Shown: in pieces, positions 1 through 8,069 of the stretch | How the letters are laid out: every line of letters begins with the position of its first letter | Numbering within the stretch: the first letter of the stretch is position 1 | Translations under genes and position numbers: made by a program | NCBI GenBank assembly: GCA_023443745.1 | Contig: JAEZTB010000019.1 | Span: 62,001 to 126,000 of the forward strand | Direction of reading: 5' to 3' | Length of the DNA stretch: 64,000 nt | Origin: Bacillota bacterium | GTDB lineage: Bacteria > Bacillota > Clostridia > DSM-8532 | The notes under the pieces: model-generated | The model's database searches: none | Told to the model about the DNA's origin: nothing | What the model saw: the letters and a program-made list of their open reading frames with translations, nothing else

Positions 1-41
1 TAATTGAGCCCTCCCTTATTTGATGGCTTAGTATACATTTC

Positions 42-1400
42 TTAGCCCTGAACGGCCTGTTTTAAAAGCTCTATGGAATCGTTACAGGTGAAGCGCTCAA
101 AGGTCCCCTGGATCAGAAATTCCTTTATACCCTCATTGAGGGCAATGGATTTGTCAATGGAGGGATTGCTTCCTTTTACATATGCTCCGACATTAATGAG
201 ATCCTCCGCATCCCCATAAACCGCCAGATTTCGCCGCAGCTCATTGGCGGCTTCTTTATGTCCGTCCTCCACGATATCGTTCATGACACGACTGATGGAG
301 GACAGTACGTCTATGGCGGGATAATGGTTACGGTGGGCCAGCTTTCTTGAAAGCGCGATATGCCCGTCCAATATGCCGCGAGCGGTATCGGTGATGGGCT
401 CATTCATATCGTCTCCATCGACCAGCACTGAGTAAAGACCGGTTATGGAGCCTTTATCAGAGGTTCCGGAGCGTTCCAGAAGCTTGGGCATGATGGCATA
501 AACCGAAGGTGTGTAGCCCCTGGTGACAGGAGGCTCGCCCACAGCCAGGCCAATCTCCCTTTGAGCCATGGAAAAACGTGTTAACGAATCCATGAGGAGG
601 AGAACATCCTTGCCGCAGTCTCTGAAATACTCCGCAATTGCGGTGGCGACCAAAGCTCCCTTTAAACGGATCAGCGCAGGCTGATCAGAGGTTGCAATAA
701 CCACCACAGACCGTTTCAGTCCTTCTTCACCCAGGTCTCGCTCCAGAAAATCACGAACCTCACGGCCACGTTCGCCGATTAAAGCAATGACATTAATATC
801 GGCCTTGGTATTTCGGGCAATCATACCTAAAAGGGTGCTCTTGCCCACACCGCTTCCTGCAAAGATTCCCATACGCTGCCCTTTGCCAATTGTGAGAAGG
901 CCGTCTATGCACTTGACTCCCAGTGGGAGAATTTGCTGAATTCTGGGACGGGTCATGGGATTGGGCGGCATACTGCTGACAGGATAATAGGTTTCTATTT
1001 CCACAGGACCCTTATCATCCATGGGACGGCCCAAGCCATCTAAAACGCGGCCCAGAAGGCTCTGCCCCACACCGACCTCCAGGTCCCTGTCGGCTGCCAC
1101 AACAAGGTTTCCGGGCCCTATTCCGGCCATATCTCCGATAGGCATCAAAAGAACATGCTTTTCTCTGAAGCCTACAACTTCGGCCAGAACCGGCTTCTCC
1201 TGGGATGCACTAGGGGTGCGAGGCTCCGACATCGCACCAACATGCTTCGCCCCGTAGATATGACATAAGGCCCCGATATGCGTTTCGGGGCCCTCTGATT
1301 CAATGGTAAGGCCGACAACCTTGGTCACCTTGCCCGAATAACGGACAAAGCTCTTGGTATCCAGCAGCCTTTGATATTTATCAAATGAAATATTCTTCAT
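42..1400 (-). CDS. fliI: Flagellar export ATPase FliI
   Basis: Cytoplasmic ATPase of the flagellar type III export apparatus; it feeds rod, hook and filament subunits to the export gate together with FliH. The 452-residue protein is full length for the family. A Walker A motif GSGVGKST lies near residues 183-190, a Walker B strand LLLMD near 266-270, and the F1-beta-like GERGREVRDFLE segment near 208-219. It is the last gene of the visible flagellar run flgB-flgC-fliE-fliF-fliG-fliH-fliI, and fliJ would be expected just outside the window. The ATG at 1400 has only a weak, distant purine-rich stretch upstream. An 80-base gap with a repeat separates it from fliH. Identification is secure. Confidence 0.97.
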   Translation of the reverse strand: MKNISFDKYQRLLDTKSFVRYSGKVTKVVGLTIESEGPETHIGALCHIYGAKHVGAMSEPRTPSASQEKPVLAEVVGFREKHVLLMPIGDMAGIGPGNLVVAADRDLEVGVGQSLLGRVLDGLGRPMDDKGPVEIETYYPVSSMPPNPMTRPRIQQILPLGVKCIDGLLTIGKGQRMGIFAGSGVGKSTLLGMIARNTKADINVIALIGERGREVRDFLERDLGEEGLKRSVVVIATSDQPALIRLKGALVATAIAEYFRDCGKDVLLLMDSLTRFSMAQREIGLAVGEPPVTRGYTPSVYAIMPKLLERSGTSDKGSITGLYSVLVDGDDMNEPITDTARGILDGHIALSRKLAHRNHYPAIDVLSSISRVMNDIVEDGHKEAANELRRNLAVYGDAEDLINVGAYVKGSNPSIDKSIALNEGIKEFLIQGTFERFTCNDSIELLKQAVQG

Positions 1401-1446
1401 AAGCTTAGCCGAGACTCCCCTATCAATCAGATTTCACGTTCTGTAA

Positions 1447-1488
1447 GGGCTTTTAAAACAAAAATGGGAGGTTATTGTTTTAAGAGCC
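1447..1488 (-). repeat. Short copy of repeat family A between fliH and fliI
   Basis: An imperfect inverted repeat pairs 1448-1460 with 1476-1488. Read on the minus strand it shares GGCTCTTAAAACAATAAC followed by TCCCATTTTTG with a longer copy at 6435-6488, in the same orientation. This copy lacks the inner part of the second arm. It supplies the fliH stop codon (1480-1482), so it sits directly on the end of that gene inside the operon. It could act as a weak attenuator or an mRNA-processing hairpin; no T-run follows it. Confidence 0.6.
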
Positions 1489-2268
1489 TAATACCTCAAA
1501 AAAGGCCTGCCTGATAAGCTCCAGCCGGGTATCACTACTTCCGTCCACCGACCCGAATCCTGTGTCAATGATACAGGAGCCATTTGCAAGAGTGCCGTCC
1601 TTTTTGATTTCCAGCTCATCAAGACCCTTTATCATAGACCGAAGCTTTTCCTCATTTTCTATAAGTACTTCATAATCCTCAGGGGATACTCTTAAAATAA
1701 TATGCCCGTGATTGGAGCAGGTACTAATTGTTTCTCTCACTATTCCAAAAATAGCTTCCCGGTTATTGCGGATTTCATTTCCGACCACCTTTGCCGCAAT
1801 ATTGAGCACCATATCCACCATATTTTGCTCGAGAGAAGCAAGGGTCTCTTCATATTCGCTTTTGCATCGATCCTTGAACTCCTGAGCTTCTGCAATAAGC
1901 TCATTATAGTTCTGCTGGGCAAGAATCTCACCTTGGTGGTAGCCTTCCTCCCTGGTCTTTTGAAGAAGCTCCTCGGCCTCACGATGTACTGTTTCTCTGG
2001 CCTCGGCCATAATCCTTTCAGCTTCACATCTCGCTTCATGGCGTATGAAGACGGCTTCTTCCTTTGCCTTATGAACAATATCCTGGCTGATTAAAAGCTC
2101 CTGATCCGCTGGGTCAGCTTGATCAAAAAGATCGTCTTCCAGAGCAGAGTCATCCAGGTCCTCCTCGCGATGTGTGTACAAAGGAGTGGGGACCTTGACT
2201 TGATAGGGATTTCCAATATTCACCTGGCTGCGTTTATATACGCCATAACCATAGGAGTTGCTATACAA
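1480..2268 (-). CDS. fliH: Flagellar assembly protein FliH
   Basis: Regulator and stator-like partner of FliI in flagellar export. The middle region (about residues 70-150) is a long charged coiled coil rich in Glu, Ala and Arg. The C-terminal part (about 150-262) matches the FliH/HrpE domain, with motifs such as VGNEIRNNREAIFGIVRE and ILRVSPEDYEVL. The open frame extends to a GTG at 2289, but no ribosome site precedes that. GGAGGCGAC instead stands 10 bases before a TTG at 2268 that overlaps the fliG stop codon, so I place the start there (262 aa); this implies translational coupling to fliG. The stop codon lies within an intergenic repeat. Sequence conservation is low, as usual for FliH, so identity rests on domain pattern plus position. 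Confidence 0.9.
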   Translation of the reverse strand: MYSNSYGYGVYKRSQVNIGNPYQVKVPTPLYTHREEDLDDSALEDDLFDQADPADQELLISQDIVHKAKEEAVFIRHEARCEAERIMAEARETVHREAEELLQKTREEGYHQGEILAQQNYNELIAEAQEFKDRCKSEYEETLASLEQNMVDMVLNIAAKVVGNEIRNNREAIFGIVRETISTCSNHGHIILRVSPEDYEVLIENEEKLRSMIKGLDELEIKKDGTLANGSCIIDTGFGSVDGSSDTRLELIRQAFFEVLGS

Positions 2269-3283
2269 TGATTTCGTCGCCTCCACCACGAGAAATTATG
2301 ATTTCTCCGGCATCCTCCAGCTTTCGGATAACATTTACTATTTTCTGCTGGGCTTCCTCTACATCCTTGAGACGGACAGGGCCCATATAGTCTAAATCTT
2401 CCTTAATCATATCTGAAAGACGCTTGGACATATTATTGTAGATGACACCCTGAACCTCTTCGGTGGCCCCCTTTAAAGCCAGCGCTAACTGGCCGTTATC
2501 AACTTCACGCAGGAACCGTTGAATGGCGCGGTTATCAAGCTGCAAAATATCCTCGAACACAAACATTCTTTTGCGAATTTCCTCAGCCAGGTCGGTATCT
2601 TCAATTTCAAGGGTATCCATAATGAATTTTTCCGTTCCTCTATCCACGGAGTTCAAGACATCCACAATAGCCTGTATTCCGCCTACCGCCGTAAAGTCTT
2701 CGGTTACAAGAGCAGACAGCTTCTTTTCCAGAATCCTTTCGACTTCTTTAATGATTTCAGGAGAAGTTCTGTCCATGGTTGCAATCCGCTTGGCTACATC
2801 GGCTTGCTTGTCCTGGGGAAGGGCCGACAGGACAGCCGCGGATTGATGGGGCTTTAAGTAGGATAAAATAAGCGCGATGGTTTGGGGATGCTCACTCTGG
2901 ATAAAGTTAAGCACCTGAGAAGGATCCGCTTTTCTGACAAAGTCAAAAGGCCTGACCTGAAGGGATACGGTGAGCTTATTGATAATTTCCATGGTCTTTT
3001 CGGTTCCCATGGCCTTCTCGAGAATATCCTTGGCATAGCCGATACCACCCTCGGTGATATACTGCTGTGCTAGACAAATCTGATAGAATTCACTTAGAAC
3101 CCTATCTCTCTCGCTGGGGGATACCGTTCTGATGTTGGCAATTTCAAGGGTGAGCTGTTCAATCTCCTCTTCTTTCAGATGTTTGAAGATTTGCGCTGAA
3201 CGCTCGGGCCCAAGGGTGATTAAAAGCATTGCCGCTTTTTCTCTGCCTGACATCTCCCTTAATTGATCATTCTTTACGGCCAT
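2261..3283 (-). CDS. fliG: Flagellar motor switch protein FliG
   Basis: C-ring protein that transmits torque from the stator and sets rotation direction; it binds the MS-ring protein FliF. At 340 residues it has the family length. The N-terminal segment SGREKAAMLLITLGPERSAQ, the middle HPQTIALILSYL (EHPQ) motif and the charged C-terminal torque domain, with RAIQRFLREVDNGQLALALKG, are all present. Start ATG at 3283 follows GGAGGT by about 11 bases. It lies 36 bases downstream of fliF and overlaps the fliH start by 8 bases. Confidence 0.98.
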   Translation of the reverse strand: MAVKNDQLREMSGREKAAMLLITLGPERSAQIFKHLKEEEIEQLTLEIANIRTVSPSERDRVLSEFYQICLAQQYITEGGIGYAKDILEKAMGTEKTMEIINKLTVSLQVRPFDFVRKADPSQVLNFIQSEHPQTIALILSYLKPHQSAAVLSALPQDKQADVAKRIATMDRTSPEIIKEVERILEKKLSALVTEDFTAVGGIQAIVDVLNSVDRGTEKFIMDTLEIEDTDLAEEIRKRMFVFEDILQLDNRAIQRFLREVDNGQLALALKGATEEVQGVIYNNMSKRLSDMIKEDLDYMGPVRLKDVEEAQQKIVNVIRKLEDAGEIIISRGGGDEIIV

Positions 3284-3319
3284 ACTATCCTTGTACCTCC
3301 GGGCTGATTCAAAAGATAC

Positions 3320-4903
3320 TTACTCCCAATCCTCGGCTATCCAATTTCTCAAAAGCTGGGCAACCGAATCAGGATTTTGCTGAACGAATTTCTCAATCTG
3401 TTTCTTAAGCTCTGATTGCTCTTGAATATTAATATCTCTGATCTCTTCCCCCGGCTCCATGCCAATGGCACCCACACCACCTGCCGCAGCAGCCTCCAAA
3501 GCAGCCGTCTGAAGCGCTTCCGGACTCTCCTTTTTCTTTGGCAGAGCAGTAATGACCATAACAATTAAGAGAAGCAGCATCAAAGCGTAGAAACCAAAGC
3601 GGTCAAAGAGCTGGCTTACAGTATCCATGATTGTAACCTCAGCCGGTGCCTCAGCGGCAAGCTTTTGGACACTGACGCTGATATTCTGGACAGGAACTCC
3701 GGTAGCCGCGTAGACTGATTGTCTGACTTGTTCCAGGTATTCGGGGGTAAGGCCGTCAGATACTTGTATCCTGTTACCATACCAAAGGGAAACAGACATG
3801 GTGGTTTGATCGCTTATCAGTTTCCCTACAGCCTTTTCAGCTTGTTCGTTGGTTTCATTAAAGAGACGGTCCTCAATGACATGATTTTTGTCATACTGAG
3901 AATTCCCGTTCTCTCCCATCTGATAGGTTGTAGTACCCTGAGGATTGTTGTCTGTACCCGGTACGTCTCCGGCATTACCATTGACAAGCTTCTCCTCCAA
4001 AGTTTCCTTATTTTTGATAAAGCCCACGCCATCTTCATCAGGCGCTTCATATTTTGTGGAGGCGCTCTTTAGAGTATCAAAATCCAAAACAGCATTTGCC
4101 GACACACTGATGGTGTCGAAGAAATCGCTCTGGGCAATACCGATTTTAAAGAAATCATAAACCTTATTTTCCAATTCCGACTGTCTTTGACGGCGCATTT
4201 GATCCTGAGTATTAGCTCTTACAAGATCTGACTGCTCCTCATCCCTCATCAGCGGATTAAGATTTTGGTCTACAATGGTAATTTTCTCAGAAGGAATGCC
4301 AAGAGATGAAGCGACGACCTTGGCCGCTGCCCCCACCTGTTCAGGAGTCAGAGCCTTTTTGGTTTTGAGCATGACATAAGCGCTGCCCTCTTTGGCCTCT
4401 TCCGCATTGGGTCTGACCCAGTAGGTTTTTTCAGGTTTTGAATATTGAACAGTTGCATTCTCAACGTTTTCAAACTTTTTAAGCTTATAAACAAGATCAT
4501 TTGTTAGATAATGCTTCCAAAGATTTACCTTATCCCCCTCGGTCGCTGTAAGGGATAATTTGCTCCATGTGTCGGCAAAAGTGATCTCAGGAGAAACAAC
4601 GCCCTGAGTGGTGAGATCAAACTCAATATCCTTCTTTCTTCTGCTGTCAACAAAGATTTGGTTCTCACCCTTCTTATACTTGATATTATTTTCGGTGAGA
4701 TAGTTTACCACAGGCTGGAGGTTCACTTCTTCTTGAGTGTCAAAAAGAGGCACATAATCCACTTTTAAGGTTAAGACCAGCGTAACAGCGACGGCCAAAA
4801 CCAGGATTCCTGCCATAATATAGATGCGCACTTTCTGGCCCTTTTCGAGTCCAATCCAGAAATTCTTTATCTTATCTAAAAGTTTTGTCATTCCTTCCGG
4901 CAT
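3320..4903 (-). CDS. fliF: Flagellar MS-ring protein FliF
   Basis: Forms the membrane-embedded MS ring on which the rotor and export gate assemble. The 527-residue protein has an N-terminal transmembrane helix (about residues 25-45), the periplasmic ring-building YscJ/FliF domain with VNLWKHYLTNDLVYKLKKFE, a second transmembrane helix near the C-terminus (FGFYALMLLLLIVMVITALP), and a short cytoplasmic tail ending in acidic and aromatic residues that would bind FliG. The frame is open to a GTG at 4909, but GGAGGG lies 9 bases before the ATG at 4903, which I take as the start. Confidence 0.98.
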   Translation of the reverse strand: MPEGMTKLLDKIKNFWIGLEKGQKVRIYIMAGILVLAVAVTLVLTLKVDYVPLFDTQEEVNLQPVVNYLTENNIKYKKGENQIFVDSRRKKDIEFDLTTQGVVSPEITFADTWSKLSLTATEGDKVNLWKHYLTNDLVYKLKKFENVENATVQYSKPEKTYWVRPNAEEAKEGSAYVMLKTKKALTPEQVGAAAKVVASSLGIPSEKITIVDQNLNPLMRDEEQSDLVRANTQDQMRRQRQSELENKVYDFFKIGIAQSDFFDTISVSANAVLDFDTLKSASTKYEAPDEDGVGFIKNKETLEEKLVNGNAGDVPGTDNNPQGTTTYQMGENGNSQYDKNHVIEDRLFNETNEQAEKAVGKLISDQTTMSVSLWYGNRIQVSDGLTPEYLEQVRQSVYAATGVPVQNISVSVQKLAAEAPAEVTIMDTVSQLFDRFGFYALMLLLLIVMVITALPKKKESPEALQTAALEAAAAGGVGAIGMEPGEEIRDINIQEQSELKKQIEKFVQQNPDSVAQLLRNWIAEDWE

Positions 4904-4973
4904 AAGCACAGCCCTCCCGATAAAGGCTTATCTAAAGTTTTTTGACGCTTTTGTCTTAAGTGTTGAAAGGCTT

Positions 4974-5288
4974 TTACACCTGCATTCTCATAATTTCCTG
5001 ATAAGCATCCAATACCTTATTACGCACTTCAAGAACAAACTGAAGGGATACTGACGCTTTTTCACCGGCAATCAATACCGAATGAATATTGTCTGTTCTT
5101 CCTGCAATAAAGTCCTCGGTTATTTTACTGGACTCCTGCTCAAGGCTGTTGACATTTTGAAGGGCCTCCATCAAGAGCTGTTTAAAATCAATTCCTTGGT
5201 TTTTTTCACCGATGGGATTTATCTGCGATGGAACTATGAGATTCTGAACAGAATTTATTCCTTGAACTGCCATCTTTACATCACTCAT
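4974..5288 (-). CDS. fliE: Flagellar hook-basal body protein FliE
   Basis: Small adapter (104 aa) joining the MS ring to the proximal rod. The C-terminal half carries the family signature, with SVLIAGEKASVSLQFVLEVR followed by VLDAYQEIMRMQV. Start ATG at 5288 follows AGGATGAGAA. It sits between fliF and flgC, as in other Firmicutes flagellar operons. Confidence 0.96.
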   Translation of the reverse strand: MSDVKMAVQGINSVQNLIVPSQINPIGEKNQGIDFKQLLMEALQNVNSLEQESSKITEDFIAGRTDNIHSVLIAGEKASVSLQFVLEVRNKVLDAYQEIMRMQV

Positions 5289-5365
5289 TTCTCATCCTAT
5301 TTTTTGCTTCTCCTCATTCTAACTGCCCAGTACCGTATAGGACTATAAGTCTATCGTCTTAAAAT

Positions 5366-5389
5366 ATCATAGGTCTATAGACCTATGAT
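5366..5389. repeat. Perfect 24-base palindrome between fliE and flgC
   Basis: The left half ATCATAGGTCTA is followed directly by its exact reverse complement. It lies immediately downstream of the flgC stop codon within the operon, next to a smaller inverted repeat (GACTATAAGTC, 5341-5351). Candidate roles are an mRNA-processing or stabilising hairpin or a protein-binding site. It lacks the T-tract of a terminator. Confidence 0.6.
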
Positions 5390-5390
5390 T

Positions 5391-5837
5391 CTAACGACCT
5401 ATTTCCAACGCTTTAACTGCCATTGATTTAGATGCGTTAAGGGCCGTCACATTTGCTTCATAAGCACGGGTTGCCGATATCATATTCACCATTTCAGTAA
5501 CAACCTCTACGTTGGGCATTCTCACAATACCGTTTTCATCGGCATCGGGATGCCCCGGCTCATAGACTTCTTTAAAAGGAGTAGGATCCTCAACAATACC
5601 GGTTACCCTCACGCCACCCCCGGCTAAATAGCGACCACGGCTTTGCTCAGACAAATACTGGGAAAACGGAATGTCGGCCTCTTTTTCCTGAAACGTAACC
5701 GTCTTTCTGCGATAGGGCGTTCCTTCGGTAGTTCTAGTCGTATTGACATTGGCGATATTCTGGGCGATGGTGTCCATTCGGAGGCGCTGGGCAGTCAATG
5801 CCGACGCACTGATATTAAATGAATTAAAGAGTCCCAT
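5391..5837 (-). CDS. flgC: Flagellar basal-body rod protein FlgC
   Basis: Proximal rod subunit, 148 residues. The N-terminal rod motif LTAQRLRMDTIAQNIANVNT and the C-terminal helix EMVNMISATRAYEANVTALN are diagnostic. A strong AAGGAGGT precedes the ATG at 5837, and flgB ends two bases upstream, so the pair is tightly coupled. Confidence 0.98.
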   Translation of the reverse strand: MGLFNSFNISASALTAQRLRMDTIAQNIANVNTTRTTEGTPYRRKTVTFQEKEADIPFSQYLSEQSRGRYLAGGGVRVTGIVEDPTPFKEVYEPGHPDADENGIVRMPNVEVVTEMVNMISATRAYEANVTALNASKSMAVKALEIGR

Positions 5838-5839
5838 AA

Positions 5840-6220
5840 TTAACGACCTCCTTTAATGACATTTCTCAGCTTTTGAAAATCTCCGTTCATTTTTTGAATC
5901 AATGTATTATAACGGATGCTGTTGGCTGCAAGTAAAGCCATTTCGTGCTCGACGTCCACATTGTTCCCGTCGCTCCTATAGGATGAGTTACTAGGATCTT
6001 CTGTTATTTGCATGCTCTCTCCGGAAATTCTGGAGGTCCCCTGAGAAATCCGTCCGGTCTTCATCTCACTGTCCAAAAGCTCTTCAAACTTGACCACCTT
6101 TCTTTTATATCCAGGTGTATCAACATTTGCGATGTTTTGCGAAATGACATCATTTCGAAGCCATGAAACATCCAAGGCCTGTTCAATATTTTTCTTGCTG
6201 AAAAGAAGATTGGATAGCAC
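5840..6220 (-). CDS. flgB: Flagellar basal-body rod protein FlgB
   Basis: Proximal rod subunit and first gene of the flagellar operon. It shows the rod signature WLRNDVISQNIANVDTPGYK and the C-terminal helix MALLAANSIRYNTLIQKMNG. The frame is open from 6265, but AAGGAGAT stands 7 bases before a GTG at 6220. Starting there gives 126 residues beginning VLSNLLFSKK, as in other FlgB proteins, so I use it. Confidence 0.96.
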   Translation of the reverse strand: MLSNLLFSKKNIEQALDVSWLRNDVISQNIANVDTPGYKRKVVKFEELLDSEMKTGRISQGTSRISGESMQITEDPSNSSYRSDGNNVDVEHEMALLAANSIRYNTLIQKMNGDFQKLRNVIKGGR

Positions 6221-6316
6221 AGAATCATCTCCTTTTAACGATTGCAGGAAGCAATCTTTTATCATAAGTTTAAATGGGCAACATGAACGAACACATTTTA
6301 TGTGTATTTACATATG

Positions 6317-6345
6317 AATATACCACAATATATGGACTGTGACAA
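6317..6345 (-). promoter_or_regulatory. Sigma-A-type promoter of the flagellar operon
   Basis: On the minus strand, TTGTCA (6340-6345) and TATATT (6317-6322) are separated by exactly 17 bases. Transcription would begin near 6310 and give a leader of about 90 bases before flgB. The elements are each one mismatch from consensus. Confidence 0.65.
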
Positions 6346-6434
6346 GAAAAAAATGTAAACTTGCAAAATATTCTGCTTGATTTTCTCATATTTTCTGAAA
6401 TATTGTCGATTCTTCAACGATCAGCCAGACAATG

Positions 6435-6488
6435 GGCACTTAAAACAATAACCGCTTCAAAAATGGGAGTTATTGTTTTAAGAGCCCG
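6435..6488. repeat. Long copy of repeat family A between flgB and the SASP gene
   Basis: A near-perfect 19-bp inverted repeat: GGGCAC plus TTAAAACAATAAC (6435-6453) pairs with GTTATTGTTTTAA plus GAGCCC (6470-6488), with one mismatch and a 16-base loop. Part of the sequence recurs at 1447-1488. It occupies the divergent gap between flgB and the SASP gene (6221-6575), which otherwise holds the flagellar promoter and AT-rich DNA. It could serve as an insulator or factor-independent terminator, or be a small mobile palindromic element. Confidence 0.6.
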
Positions 6489-6575
6489 AAAGGGAAAAAT
6501 CAGCTTTGTCTCCATAACTTTCTACTTATAAAGAAATGCTGTTAAGCCATAATAAGCATTGAGGAGGTGAGATTA

Positions 6576-6791
6576 ATGGCAAATAACAATTCAAACAGCA
6601 GAACACAGTTTGATAACATGAAGTATGAAATCGCTGGCCAGCTGGGTATCAACTTAAAGCAGGGCTACAACGGTGACCTTACTTCCCGTGAAGCTGGAAC
6701 AATAGGTGGTAACATCGTTAAGAAGGTATTCCAGACCTACACCGGCAATCAGTATCCTCAGGTTGATGCAACAAAGCAGCAGAGCAAGTAA
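6576..6791 (+). CDS. Alpha/beta-type small acid-soluble spore protein
   Basis: DNA-binding protein that saturates the spore chromosome and protects it from UV and heat. The 71-residue protein has both family motifs: MKYEIAGQLGI, which carries the germination-protease cleavage site YE|IA, and GYNGDLTSREAGTIGGNIVK. The strong site GAGGAGGTGA precedes the ATG at 6576, and the in-frame GTG at 6567 lies inside that site. CATAATA at 6548-6554 resembles the -10 element of forespore sigma-G promoters, but I see no convincing -35. The protease that would degrade this protein (gpr) is at 24.5-25.5 kb. Confidence 0.96.
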   Translation: MANNNSNSRTQFDNMKYEIAGQLGINLKQGYNGDLTSREAGTIGGNIVKKVFQTYTGNQYPQVDATKQQSK

Positions 6792-6808
6792 TTAAAACCT
6801 AGTACCAT

Positions 6809-6845
6809 AAAAGGGGCTGTATCGTAGTTCGATGCGGCCCCTTTT
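6809..6845. terminator. Bidirectional terminator between SASP gene and ytfJ
   Basis: AAAAGGGGC (6809-6817) pairs with GCCCCTTTT (6837-6845) around a 19-base loop, giving U-runs in both directions. It lies between the convergent SASP gene and ytfJ. Confidence 0.8.
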
Positions 6846-6865
6846 CTTTAGTCTCTTTTATTCAA

Positions 6866-7411
6866 TTACATCTTGTCTTCTTCAATATCCTGATATTTCA
6901 AGGTTTCCTTGTTGACAACAATTTTTTCTACTTCTTTTTCAGCGTTCTTATCGGCCCTCTCATCCGCTGCATAGGTTTTATCGCTTCTGTGATGGTGATC
7001 ATGATCGTGGTCGTGATTATGACTATGACTGTGATTGGGTTCAAAAGCATGCTTAATTTGCTCAATAATGCTCGGGATATTTTCCAAAGCCCTATCCAAA
7101 GCAGCTCCCGGGTAAGCAGGAATCATTTTTATTGTATTGTTTCTGCCCACTACCATAAAAGCAACAGGATTTATGCTAACACCGGCACCGCTGCCCCCGG
7201 CAAAAGGGTAACTGGTACTTTCACCTCGCTGCTGCTCCTTGGCGTATTCTCCTCCACCTGCCGCAAACCCGAAGGCGACCTTGGAAACAGGAATAATGAC
7301 AGTCCCGTCAATAGTCTGAACCGCATCACCGACGATGGTGTTAACATCCACCATTTCTTTGATGCTTTCCATGGCCGTTTTCATAAGTTCCTCAATAGGA
7401 TGCTGTCCCAT
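6866..7411 (-). CDS. ytfJ: YtfJ/GerW-family sporulation protein with His-rich tail
   Basis: Family of small soluble proteins linked to spore germination in Firmicutes. The core (residues about 1-115) has the diagnostic GDAVQTIDGTVIIPVSKVAF followed by GFAAGGGEY. Residues about 124-142 form a striking His/Asp/Asn run (HSHSHNHDHDHDHHH) that may bind divalent metal, followed by a charged tail. GAGGTGA precedes the ATG at 7411; the in-frame GTG at 7420 lies inside the ribosome site. The gene overlaps the end of the DUF2953 gene by 20 bases and is last in the trpS-scpA-scpB-DUF2953-ytfJ run. Confidence 0.92.
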   Translation of the reverse strand: MGQHPIEELMKTAMESIKEMVDVNTIVGDAVQTIDGTVIIPVSKVAFGFAAGGGEYAKEQQRGESTSYPFAGGSGAGVSINPVAFMVVGRNNTIKMIPAYPGAALDRALENIPSIIEQIKHAFEPNHSHSHNHDHDHDHHHRSDKTYAADERADKNAEKEVEKIVVNKETLKYQDIEEDKM

Positions 7412-7979
7412 AATTTTCACCTCGATTTTTCCTCATTTTTTTACGCTTGTTTTCTGCTACCAAAACTATAATATGGATGATTCGCACGCGTAATATGCAG
7501 GAAACGTGAAAATCAGAAGTCTCTTTTTTAAAATCGGGATAAAAGTCAAGAATCAATCGTTTTTGAGGAATAAAGGGTATCATTATACCGAGAATGCCCC
7601 AGACTCCGCCGTACAGCAATGCAGTGGCGGCTGCATCCCCGGTTGCCAGCCACCCTTTTATAGATACATCAAAAACTTCCATGTGCTTTTTGAGGTGCCG
7701 TCTGGTATCCTTGGAAAATTCCATCTTCAGGACACCGGCCAACCTCCCTTTTTTTGTTTTCAGCTCCTCCGGGACATCCTTCTTCTTTTTTAAGAGAAAG
7801 CTAAGGCCACCCTCTTCAAGATTCCACTTGAAAAGAGTCAGCAATCGATAGAACATCACCCGGACCTCCAGATGCAAGCCCTTTGCGTCAACAGAAGCCA
7901 AAACCATAAAGGAGAGCTTAAGCCCGGAGATGATAACAAGTAATAAAACCAGAATAATCAAAAAAGCCAGGAAAAACAT
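7392..7979 (-). CDS. DUF2953 membrane-anchored protein
   Basis: Protein of unknown function, 195 residues from the ATG at 7979, which GGAGGT precedes by about 7 bases (the open frame reaches 8018). An N-terminal transmembrane helix (FFLAFLIILVLLLVIISGLK) is followed by a soluble domain with VDAKGLHLEVRVMFYRLL and TGDAAATALLYGGVWGIL, typical of DUF2953. In Clostridia this family is commonly found between scpB and ytfJ, as here, and is thought to be sporulation related, but its role is not established. Confidence 0.85.
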   Translation of the reverse strand: MFFLAFLIILVLLLVIISGLKLSFMVLASVDAKGLHLEVRVMFYRLLTLFKWNLEEGGLSFLLKKKKDVPEELKTKKGRLAGVLKMEFSKDTRRHLKKHMEVFDVSIKGWLATGDAAATALLYGGVWGILGIMIPFIPQKRLILDFYPDFKKETSDFHVSCILRVRIIHIIVLVAENKRKKMRKNRGENYGTASY

Positions 7980-8069
7980 GAAGGTACCTCCACACTTATG
8001 TTTTCCGGCTTTTAGCAACTTATTCCACTCATTTCAGGAGCAATCGAAAATATAAGAACCCCACTTGCT

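Noticed and set aside
1740..2078. Long open frames overlapping fliH and similar shadows (for example 3719-4072 plus, 14941-15126 minus, 61980-62687 plus)
   Set aside because: They lie inside well-supported genes in other frames, lack family motifs and have no suitable ribosome sites.
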